Shown: piece after piece, positions 9,135-18,100 of the stretch
Position numbering within the stretch: the first letter of the stretch is position 1
Layout: the number at the start of each line of letters is the position of its first letter
Assembly (NCBI GenBank): GCA_000991185.1
Contig: LBRB01000005.1
Location: 1 to 45,810 of the forward strand
Reading direction: 5' to 3'
DNA: 45,810 nt
Origin: Berkelbacteria bacterium GW2011_GWA2_35_9
GTDB taxonomy: Bacteria > Patescibacteriota > UBA1384 > GWA2-35-9
Notes under the pieces: generated by a model
What the model was told of the DNA's origin: nothing
The model's database searches: none
Seen by the model: the letters and a program-made list of their open reading frames with translations, nothing else
Made by a program: the position numbers and the translations under genes

Positions 9135-9917
9135 CTACCTATCAAAATTAAAAAGATTAACGCTGTTTTGATTGATAATTAATTTAGTTTCCTCAATCTT
9201 TACATTTTTTATTTCGGCAATTTTTTTATAAACAAATTTGACATCGCTTGGCAGACTGTAATTTCTTCCAGTCTTTTTATTCGGAATAAATGGTGCATCG
9301 GTTTCACATAGAATTTTATTAATATCAATTTCGCTTATTATTTTGTCAAAATCTTTGCAATTGCAAATTATATTGGTTAAACCGATGTAAAATCCCAAAT
9401 TAATTATCTTTTGAGCTTGTTTAAAATTACCGGTAAAACAATGAAATACACCAGACAATTTTTCTTTTTGCGCTTTTCTTTTTTCTATATTTTCAATAAT
9501 TTTATTGATTGCGTTTTTTCCACGAGCGTGGATAATTATTGGTATATTGTTTGCAACTGCAATGTCTATAAATTTATCTAAATATTTTTCTTGATCCTCT
9601 GATGAAATATTTTCTATTTTTTCATCCAGCCCAATCTCTCCAACCGCCACAATATTATCTTTTTCTTTTATTACTAACTCCTCCAAAACCGTTTGCACAC
9701 CTACGATGTGTGTAAACGGTTTTATCTCACTGGGATGTATCCCAACCGATGCAAAAACATGTGTGTTTTTTTTAGCTAGTGCGATATTTTTCCGTGAATC
9801 ATCTAAATTTGTTCCAACCGAAACCATCAGCAAATCTTTTTGCTCAACAATTTCTTTCACCATTTTATTTAATGGATTGTATGTTAGATGGCAATGAGTA
9901 TCAATCAGTCGGCTCAT
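9135..9917 (-). CDS. TatD family hydrolase (annotated start trimmed to MSRLIDTHCHL)
   Basis: 'LIDTHCHLTY', 'SVGIHPSEIK', 'GEIGLDE', 'PIIIHARGKNA', 'HCFTGNFKQAQ', 'ETDAPFIP'. The ORF-track start (9935) extends toward repeat sequence (MTRKNI). Confidence 0.92.
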   Translation of the reverse strand: MSRLIDTHCHLTYNPLNKMVKEIVEQKDLLMVSVGTNLDDSRKNIALAKKNTHVFASVGIHPSEIKPFTHIVGVQTVLEELVIKEKDNIVAVGEIGLDEKIENISSEDQEKYLDKFIDIAVANNIPIIIHARGKNAINKIIENIEKRKAQKEKLSGVFHCFTGNFKQAQKIINLGFYIGLTNIICNCKDFDKIISEIDINKILCETDAPFIPNKKTGRNYSLPSDVKFVYKKIAEIKNVKIEETKLIINQNSVNLFNFDR

Positions 9918-9929
9918 AATATTTTTTCG

Positions 9930-9970
9930 TGTCATCCTCGACCGAATAAAATTCGAGACCGGGGATCCAT
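9930..9970. repeat. Partial copy of the TGTCATCC... palindromic repeat family
   Basis: tgtcatcctcgaccgaataaaattcgagaccggggatccat between metG and tatD. Confidence 0.7.
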
Positions 9971-10527
9971 AAATTACGATCTTGGAAATAGTGGTTTGGC
10001 TTTTCCACTTTTAAGCTGTCTAAGAGTTTTCTCTGAAGTATCAGGTATAAACGGTGCTAAATCGTATGCAATCAGCTCCACTTTACGCAAAAGTAATTTA
10101 ATTGTTTTTTTATCACCCGTTTCTACAATAATCGGGGTTCTCAGGATTAAATTTAATAGTAAATTTTTTTGCTAAAACGACAGTCCGTTGCACCAAATTT
10201 CCAAGCTCGTTAGCTAATTCACTTTCATACCTGCGATCTAATTCTTCAAAACTAAAGTCGCCGTCGTTACCAAACGGAAAACTTGAAATGAGTAAATAGC
10301 GAGTCGCATCCAAACCATACTTATTTATTAATTCTTGAATAGATATTATATTTCCCAAACTTTTCGACATCTTTTGCTTATTGATCGTAAAAAACCCGTG
10401 CGCAAAAAGCTCTTTTGGTAATTCTAGCTCGGCTGATAATAATAATCCAAGCCAGGTAACTCCATGAAAACGCAAAATATCTTTACCAATCAACTGCAAA
10501 TCCGGACTCCAAAATTCCTTATGTTTC

Positions 10528-10562
10528 GGGTTTCGGATTTCGGATTTCGGGTTTTGAATTAC
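10528..10562. repeat. Interspersed repeat coding inside metG
   Basis: tcgggtttcggatttcggatttcgggttttgaatt; encodes QNPKSEIRNPKH. Confidence 0.65.
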
Positions 10563-11070
10563 AGACAGGTAATTCAAAAGTGCATCTACCCAAACATAAA
10601 TTGTTTGCTCTTTGTCCCACGGCACCGGAATTCCCCACTCTACTTTGCTTCTTGAAATCGCCGTATCTTCTAGTTTGTTTTGTAAAAATCCCAAAACTTC
10701 GTTTTTGCGTTCAAGTGGTCTAATTTTAACTTCATCCGATTCAATTAATTGAATAATTTTATCTTGATATTGTGATAACTTGAAAAAATAGACTGCTTCT
10801 TTAACATTTTCAACCGGTTTTTTGTGAATTGGACAGTTGCCATTTTCTAAATCTTCAGCTTTTTTATACTCTTCGCAACCAACACAATACAAACCCTCGT
10901 ATATTCCCTGATATATATCACCTTTACTGTAAAGTTTAGTCAAAAATTCCTGAACGAATCTTTCATGGTTTTCATCCGTCGTTCTAACAAAATAATCGTA
11001 ATTAATATTTAAAAGCTTCCACGCATTTTTAAACTCATGCGATATTTTGTCTGTATAATTTTGGATTTTT

Positions 11071-11123
11071 TCCGACGATCCAATTGTATCGGATGTCGGA
11101 ATCCCGACCGAAGCGTCGGGAAA
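11071..11123. repeat. Palindromic repeat inserted in frame in metG
   Basis: TCCGAC...GTCGGA and TCCCGACcgaagcGTCGGGA hairpins; related copy at 18261-18307. Confidence 0.75.
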
Positions 11124-11444
11124 ATTGTGTTTTTTATCTTTTATTTTTAATCTTTGCTCTCCAAAATCCAGCGCCGAGCGCTGTATTTTGGCGCCGTGTT
11201 CATCCGTTCCCGTCAAAAAGAAAACTTTTTCACCCCAACTTTTGTGCGCACGACAAAGAATATCAGCCGCTATGGTTGTATAAGCATGACCAATATGCGG
11301 ACTGGCATTAACATAGTAAATCGGGGTTGTAATATAAAACTTGTTCATAATATATAGCTATATTACCCTAATCCTTGACATTTTGCAATTTACAGTTCGA
11401 AGTTCGAAAGGAGCTTGAAAATACGGAAAGTCACTCAAACAGCT

Positions 11445-11469
11445 ACCGTGCACTGCGAGGGTGCACGGT
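11445..11469. other. Hairpin with 9-bp perfect stem between the Nramp-like gene and metG
   Basis: ACCGTGCAC-tgcgagg-GTGCACGGT; no downstream T tract on the minus strand. Confidence 0.55.
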
Positions 11470-11475
11470 TGGTTC

Positions 11476-12834
11476 TTATAGATATATAAACATTGCTATG
11501 ACTGCAATCAACATAATCGCAAATGTTAACCAACCTAATACTTTTGAGATTGGCTTGTTAGTATATTTTCCCATAACATCTTTTCTCGAACTAATTAAAA
11601 CGATCATCGCAATCAACGGCACCGCCACAATGCCGTTTAATACTGCCGAATAAAACAACCCCTTGATCGGGTCAATGCCGATAAAATTGATCCCTAAACC
11701 ACACAATGTCGAAATAATAATTATGCCATAAAACCCACTCGCTTCTTTAAACTTATGAAACAAACCCTCTTTCCAACCAAATGCCTCGCTCAAAGCGTAG
11801 GCTGCCGATCCAGCTAATATTGGGATTCCCAATAACCCTGCTGCAATAATTCCAATCATAAAAAACAGACCTGCCATATCGCCGACTAACGGCTGTAAAG
11901 CTAAGGCGGCATCTTGAGCTGATGAAATATTATTAATTCCATTTTTATTCAAAACTGTTGCACAAGTTACTACAATCGAAAAAGCAATTAATTGCGATAG
12001 AACCATCCCTAAAACTGTATCAACCCGCATCTTTTTTAACATTTTAGGATGAACATATTTACTACTAGCATCATCGTTAAGTGCTTTTTCTTCAACTTCT
12101 TCAGACGCTTGCCAGAAAAAAAGATAAGGTGAGATTGTTGTCCCCAAAAAAGCTACTGTCGTCATAATATATTCACCATTAAATTGCCAATTGCTATAGG
12201 TAAATAATGACTTGCCTATGTCTGTCCAGTTTTGAGGCACAGCAAAAAGAGTTAACAAATAAGTTAATAAAAATATTGTCAACCATTTCAAAATATTGGC
12301 ATAGATACGATAGGATATAAAAACTTCAAGAAAAATAATAATTAGTGTAGTGATGATTGCCCAAAAACTGATTTTACCACCCAATATTAAACTTAATGTG
12401 GCTGACATAGCTGAAATATCGGCTCCAATATTGAAAATATTAGCGCCAACTAAAACGAAAACAACTAAAAAGAGAAGATACTTTGAATAATGTTTCTTAA
12501 TATTTCCAGCCAAACCATGACCAGTTACAATTCCAATTCGAGCACAAATTTCTTGAATTGCGATCATCAAAGGAATCTGAATTGGCATCAACCAGTTCAA
12601 TCCCAAACCATACTTTGCTCCCGTAATCGAGTAAGTTCCAATTCCGCTTGGATCATCATCTGAAAAACCAGTAATCACTCCTGGTCCAACGACTTTTGAT
12701 GCTTTTTTTACATTGTCTGAAATTTTTTTCTGATCTTTTTTAATTTCATCTGAAATTTCCCCCAAATGGACGCTCGAAGCTTTTTCAAACTCTTCAATAA
12801 AATCTTCAGTTTTTTCAATTGTTTTCTTTTTCAA
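11476..12834 (-). CDS. Divergent Nramp-family divalent metal transporter
   Basis: Multi-TM; 'ITGFSDDDPSGIGTYSITGAKYG', 'IQEICARIGIVTGHGLA', 'GTTISPYLFFWQASEEVEE'. TTG start overlaps the rsmA stop. Confidence 0.85.
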   Translation of the reverse strand: MKKKTIEKTEDFIEEFEKASSVHLGEISDEIKKDQKKISDNVKKASKVVGPGVITGFSDDDPSGIGTYSITGAKYGLGLNWLMPIQIPLMIAIQEICARIGIVTGHGLAGNIKKHYSKYLLFLVVFVLVGANIFNIGADISAMSATLSLILGGKISFWAIITTLIIIFLEVFISYRIYANILKWLTIFLLTYLLTLFAVPQNWTDIGKSLFTYSNWQFNGEYIMTTVAFLGTTISPYLFFWQASEEVEEKALNDDASSKYVHPKMLKKMRVDTVLGMVLSQLIAFSIVVTCATVLNKNGINNISSAQDAALALQPLVGDMAGLFFMIGIIAAGLLGIPILAGSAAYALSEAFGWKEGLFHKFKEASGFYGIIIISTLCGLGINFIGIDPIKGLFYSAVLNGIVAVPLIAMIVLISSRKDVMGKYTNKPISKVLGWLTFAIMLIAVIAMFIYL

Positions 12835-13628
12835 TTGTCCAAATTATTTTTTAGAATCGTATACAAATTTTGCCAATCTAAAACCGTTAGATCTTCAGCT
12901 CGATACCCCTCTTTGATCTGACTTTTCTCCATTATATCAAATAAATCCGTTTTATCGAAATTCAAAATCGGAAAGAGGGAATTGATCAGTTTTCGTCTTT
13001 TTTGGGAAAAACCAGCTTTAATTAAACGCATCATTCCCACCTCAAGTGGAGTAATATTATTTTTTTTGCTTAATTTAATGACCGCCGAATCAACTTGAGG
13101 AATTGGTTGAAAATTTTCTTTTGAAACCTCAAATAATATTTCTATTGCGTAATAATACTGCAAAAAAACGGACAAAATCCCACGATTTTTTTCACCCGCT
13201 TTTGAAGCTAATCTTTCAGCCACTTCTTTTTGAACCATCAAAACCGCCATTGTTGGTTTTTCAATTTCACCGGTTACAAAATATTTATTAATTATTGGCG
13301 AAGTAACTGCATAGGGTAAGTTGGAAATTAGCTTATAATCATTTTTAGTAAATCTTGCTAGATCAGTTGAATTAAATTCTAATGCATCTCGATTGACCAC
13401 TTTAATATTTTTGCGATTTTTATAAACTTTTTTAAGTTTTTCCGCTATCCCAAAATCTTTTTCCAAGGCTAAAATGTCAATCGGTTTTTCAATCAATAAA
13501 TCCGTCAAAGCGCCTCTACCCGGACCAATCTCAATTATCTTATCACCAGTTTGCGATTCAATTGCTTCAACAATTTGTTGAGCAATAATTTGGTTAGTTA
13601 AAAAATTTTGACTGAGTTTTGTTTTCAT
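12831..13628 (-). CDS. rsmA: 16S rRNA dimethyladenosine transferase RsmA/KsgA
   Basis: 'LSQNFLTNQIIAQQIV', 'IEIGPGRGALTDLLI', 'ISNLPYAVTSPII'. Confidence 0.92.
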   Translation of the reverse strand: MKTKLSQNFLTNQIIAQQIVEAIESQTGDKIIEIGPGRGALTDLLIEKPIDILALEKDFGIAEKLKKVYKNRKNIKVVNRDALEFNSTDLARFTKNDYKLISNLPYAVTSPIINKYFVTGEIEKPTMAVLMVQKEVAERLASKAGEKNRGILSVFLQYYYAIEILFEVSKENFQPIPQVDSAVIKLSKKNNITPLEVGMMRLIKAGFSQKRRKLINSLFPILNFDKTDLFDIMEKSQIKEGYRAEDLTVLDWQNLYTILKNNLDN

Positions 13629-13644
13629 AACTCAAATTATACTT

Positions 13645-13674
13645 TGGAAAACAAAGGAGTACAAGGGAGAACAA
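13645..13674 (+). repeat. Inverted repeat arm A flanking the four-helix-bundle gene
   Basis: TGGAAAACAAAGGAGTACAAGGGAGAACAA; 26/30 identical to the minus-strand arm at 14203-14174. Confidence 0.75.
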
Positions 13675-13679
13675 ATAAA

Positions 13680-14204
13680 TTAATATGGTAAATTCCCTAT
13701 TATTTTTCTTTTAATATTTTGTTTTCGTTTGAATATCAGATCTTCTTTCTGATCTCCGGAATTGATATATTTATTTTCCAAACCTTCAATTTGCCTCAAA
13801 AGCATCATTTTCTCACCCATTAACAATTTGATGGTTTTTGATATTTCATCTAATTCTTGCCCCTTTGTTTTCCTTAGTCTTCCTCTATATTCCCTTTCGA
13901 GCTCAAAATAATCCTCTAATAATTCTATTAGTGACGCTAAACTAAATTTCAAAAACTCAATGTAATTTTTCGTTTGGTTACGGCTCCAACCCTCTGAAAT
14001 ATTGGCAGTAATAGACCGTCCGCATAATTGCATTTGTTCTATTAACCGACGATCTCTATAAGAATCTAAATAACTCCGACAAAATTCCTTAGTCAATACT
14101 TCGATTTCTTTTCCTTGTTGAAAAGTCCTCAATGCTTTATACCCCAATGGATTGAATGTGTTACTTTGCCGCATTGCCCTCCTTTGTACTCCATTGTTTT
14201 CCAT
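13680..14204 (-). CDS. Four-helix bundle protein (S23/Avd-like)
   Basis: 'YKALRTFQQGKEIEVLTKEFC...RRLIEQMQLCGRSITANISEGWSRNQTKNYIEFLKFSLASLIELLEDYFE', characteristic of 23S IVS-type four-helix bundle proteins. Confidence 0.88.
   Translation of the reverse strand: MENNGVQRRAMRQSNTFNPLGYKALRTFQQGKEIEVLTKEFCRSYLDSYRDRRLIEQMQLCGRSITANISEGWSRNQTKNYIEFLKFSLASLIELLEDYFELEREYRGRLRKTKGQELDEISKTIKLLMGEKMMLLRQIEGLENKYINSGDQKEDLIFKRKQNIKRKIIGNLPY
14174..14203 (-). repeat. Inverted repeat arm B, overlaps the start codon of the four-helix-bundle gene
   Basis: Minus strand TGGAAAACAATGGAGTACAAAGGAGGGCAA. Confidence 0.75.
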
Positions 14205-14209
14205 CTTAT

Positions 14210-15151
14210 TTATGGTTTAGTAAGCTTAACTTGTATTGTTCCAGCACCAAGCGGAGCTAGTTGGGAAAAAGCGTCGGGTGAAAGATCGATAATTGCATTA
14301 GACTGAATTCCGGGACCGACAATTTTAACCATCACCTGTTTACCATTTGAAATGTTAGTCACTAAAACCATAGTTCCACGAGGCAATGTGTTATGTGCCG
14401 CACTCATAGCTGGAGCACTATACCAAGTTGCTTTTCCAACTCCGTATACCACCTCTTTTGTACCGTAATAAATTATTTCCTCAACCGCCTCTTTGGTTGT
14501 CTCAGTTTTAATTAGTTTACGGCTTTTTTCAATTCCGTTTTCCCGAGTTACTTCATAAGTTAATTTTTTCTCGCCATTTTGTCCTTTTTGAGTGACTTTT
14601 TCTTCGCCTTTCCACATTTCCGGATCCTCTTTTCTGATAGTTGTGTAAGCAATTTTTTCTTTTTCATCAATATTTGTTTTTTCAACTCTAATTATCTCTA
14701 TCTCGAGACCAGCATCAATTTCATGTGCTAAAACCGGGTCGATTTTGTCTAACCCCCCAAGCTCAATCGATTTTTCCTTTAAAAATTCATCAACGTTTTT
14801 TGCAAAAGTTCGATGTTCTCTTGAATATTTTGCGTCAAGAACGGTAACATTTAAAGATCGTTTAATCGAAATTTTTGCGCCTAACCCCAATCCTAAATCA
14901 GGAAAAATCGTAATTTTATCTTGTGGATAAATTGTTAATTCATTTTTCTTAACAAAATCTTTAAAATTATTAATTGATGAATCGGCAAAGTAATTTTCGA
15001 TTTTGATCCGTGAATCTTCTTTATCTTGCTCAGCTTTGGCTACACTGACACCTAAAACTTGTCCTTCAGTATTACTCTCTTCCGGGACAATATTGATAAC
15101 AAATACAAATAACACCGGTAATAAAACTAATGCCAATAATTTTTTCAACAT
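14210..15151 (-). CDS. Secreted G5-domain plus RlpA-like/3D beta-barrel protein
   Basis: Signal/TM N-terminus; G5-like 'EKIAYTTIRKEDPEMWKGEEKVTQKGQNGEKKLTYEVTRENGIE'; C-terminal 'GKATWYSAPAMSAAHNTLPRGTMVLVTNISNGKQVMVKIVGPG'. Confidence 0.8.
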   Translation of the reverse strand: MLKKLLALVLLPVLFVFVINIVPEESNTEGQVLGVSVAKAEQDKEDSRIKIENYFADSSINNFKDFVKKNELTIYPQDKITIFPDLGLGLGAKISIKRSLNVTVLDAKYSREHRTFAKNVDEFLKEKSIELGGLDKIDPVLAHEIDAGLEIEIIRVEKTNIDEKEKIAYTTIRKEDPEMWKGEEKVTQKGQNGEKKLTYEVTRENGIEKSRKLIKTETTKEAVEEIIYYGTKEVVYGVGKATWYSAPAMSAAHNTLPRGTMVLVTNISNGKQVMVKIVGPGIQSNAIIDLSPDAFSQLAPLGAGTIQVKLTKP

Positions 15152-15170
15152 ATTCTTTATTATTTACTAA

Positions 15171-18100
15171 CTAGACAATAAATTCAACCGCTTCGCCGTC
15201 AAGATGTGAAATTTCATCAATAAATCGAGAACGGCTTTGATATTGAAACGATCCGAAAATAAAACGATTTCTGGAGTAGATTAAATAGAGACGGTTTTTG
15301 GCTCTTGTCATACCGACATAACACAACCGTCGCTCTTCTTCTAACTCACTTTCATCCTGTAAACTTCGACCATGAGGCAATAGCCCTTCTTCAAGACCGA
15401 CGACAAAAACCGTCTCGAATTCCAATCCCTTGGCTGAATGTAAAGTCATTAAAGTAACTGCTTGATCGTCGCTATTAATTTTGTCTGTGTCCTGGACCAA
15501 CGCCACTTTTTCTAAAAATCCATCAATTGTTTGGTATTGGCTAGCAACAGTTTTTAACTCTAAAATATTTTCCAAACGACTTTCATTTTCAATCGTTCCA
15601 TCGTCGAGCCATTTTTTATAACCGGTTTTATACATAATTAAATCAATTATTTCCGCCGGTGTTTTAAACTCGATTTTTTCTCGCATACCATCAATCATCT
15701 TCAAAAAATCTTGCACCTTGATTGGTATTTTTTCATTTTGAATTTTAAATTGTGATTTTGAATTTTGCATTTTGAATTTTGCATTCGAAAAACTTTCATA
15801 AGTTTTTCGTCCTATTCCTCTTGTCGGTGTATTGATTATTCTCTCCATTGACACGCTATCATTTGGGTTAACTAAATATCTTAAATAAGCAATTATATCT
15901 TTAACTTCTTTCCGTTCATAAAATCTAATTCCACCAATTAAACGGTACAAAATATTGGCTTTTATTAATCCTTCTTCCAAACTTCGGGATTGAGCATTAG
16001 TACGGTATAAAATTACAATCTCGTTCAGTTTTTGTTGCAAGGCTTTTATCTCACGAATTATAAAATCGATCTCTTCATTTTCGTCTTCAACTTCAAGCAC
16101 CGTAACTGGTAAGTTAGATTTTATTTCAGTCCACAATTTTTTTTCACTGCGAACTCGATTATTTTTTATCAATGCTTGAGCGCCGGTTAAAATATTTTCT
16201 GTCGAGCGATAATTTTGTTCAAGCTTAAAAGTTTTAGCATTCGGATAATCCCGCTCAAAATTCAAAATATTGCGAAAATTTGCGCCTCGCCACGAGTAAA
16301 TTGAATTATGCACTACCACTCCATTCGCTACATAATTATGTAACTTATCTATTTCTAAATCATAAACAAAACCTTGATAATCGATCATTTTAATATCAAC
16401 AATTTCGTCTTCAACAATATTATTATTTTCAATAATCGCAATTTTCATTGATTTTCGAAGATGAGACGCCGGTGTAAAATGCATTCTTTTGCCCTCAACC
16501 AAACAAGCAGTTTTAACTATATTAAAACCTCCTCTGATGCTCGATACTATTTTATTTAATATAATTTCGATTTCACCATAGTCAAGCCTCGTTATTTCCG
16601 TTCGCCAGTCGGATGATTTTCCTTTTCTCGTCATAATTCCTAATTTTTCAATATGTGATTTTAATTCAATATCGCTAGAATTGATTGATAAACGACTCAT
16701 CCCCCAAGGATTGAGAATGCTCTTTCTGCGATCATCAAACAATGCCAACCTTATATTTATCCTCTTGGTGCTATTTCGAATAGTAGCTTGTGGTGTCCAG
16801 TGTGAATATTCTTCAAATAAATATTGATCTGCCATTAATATCTTGGCTTTTTCAACAGTATCGATATTTTTATAAAGGTCGTCTATTTGTTTCTGATCCA
16901 TTATTGTACTTCTTCCTGCTGTAAAAAATATTACTGTCGGTATTCCATATTTAAACGCAAAAAATGATTCCCAATAAATTGCTTCCGCTGAACCATCACA
17001 AACCCTCAATATCCACATTTTATCTGCCTTTTCTTGATTGCCTCTGACTAGTAATCCATTTTGTGGTTTATGTTTTGTTATTCTTGTCCCTTTTGCAATA
17101 CCGACCCTAAATCCTTTATCCTTCCTAAACATTAAATAGACATAAAATATATTTGAATTAATCCCTAATCTTGAAAATACAATATGATTTGGAGTTAATA
17201 ATAATATTTTATTTTTTTTAGTTTTTACCCTAATTAATTTTCCTTTATATGAATATTTTTTTATTTTTTCAATTCCCTTAAAGACTGAACTACCATTGCC
17301 GGAAGCAACTCGAATATTATCTTTCAGTGTAATATTGCAAATATTCTTTAATCCTTTTTGAGTTATTAATTTTGTTAATGGATGGAAGCATTGAAAATCG
17401 TCTCCGACGACGCAGATGTTTTTTGTCTTTTGGCTTAGTAATTTTATTAGCTGATATTGCGGTTCGTTAGTATCTTGATACTCATCAACCATAATGTATT
17501 GAAACTGGTTTTGATAACGATCCAATATTTCCTGAGTGGTTTTAAAAAGCTTAACCACATTGATTAATAAATCATCAAAATCCATGGCGTTATTTTCAAC
17601 CAATCTTTTTTCATAGAGCGTATAAATTTCTGAAATAATTCGAGTAAAATAATCATTTGCAATTTTTTTATATCCAGCACTATCGATCAGTTCAGATTTT
17701 GCGGATGAAATTAATGCCGAGACTAAACCAGGATTAAATTTTTTTGGATCGTATTTGAGATCTTTGACAATTCTTTTAATTAACTGCTTTTGATCATCGC
17801 TATCATAAATTGAGAAATTATTGGTATATTTTAACAACGATTGATCGACTTCTCGACGCAAAATCTTAGCACAAATCGAATGAAAAGTCCCAGCCCATGG
17901 CAATTTATTATTTTGATATTTGGAATTTGAATTTTGTTTAATATTTGAAATTTGAATTTTGGAATTTGAGATGATTAAAAGATTTTCGATTCTTTTAATC
18001 ATCTCTTGCGCTGCTTTATTGGTAAAAGTGACCGCTAAAATCCGAAATGGGCTGACTTTTTTTTCTAAAATCAGATAGGCGAGTCGATGAGTCAAAGTTT

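Larger units (their letters stand above)
9974..11348 (-). pseudogene. metG: Methionyl-tRNA synthetase, frame-disrupted with apparent internal deletion in the anticodon-binding domain
   Basis: ORF 10113..11348 has 'YYVNASPHIGHAYTTIAADILCR', 'GTDEHGAKIQ', 'KMSKSLGN' but stops after NPENPDYCRNG. The +1 frame continues TGDKKTIKLLLRKVELIAYDLAPFIPDTSEKTLRQLKSGKAKPLFPRS* (stop at 9974), a typical MetG C-terminal helix. About 70 aa between the two parts are missing. Confidence 0.8.

Noticed and set aside
10113-10175. Programmed frameshift in metG at the A7 run (GCAAAAAAATTT)
   Set aside because: A frame change there would join the C-terminal helix but cannot restore the ~70 missing anticodon-domain residues, so deletion is the better explanation.
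13680-14204. Diversity-generating retroelement (Avd-like gene)
   Set aside because: No reverse transcriptase ORF and no TR/VR pair seen in the window.
13680-14204. 23S rRNA intervening sequence encoding S23 protein
   Set aside because: No 23S rRNA sequence flanks the gene; neighbours are rsmA and a G5/RlpA-like gene.
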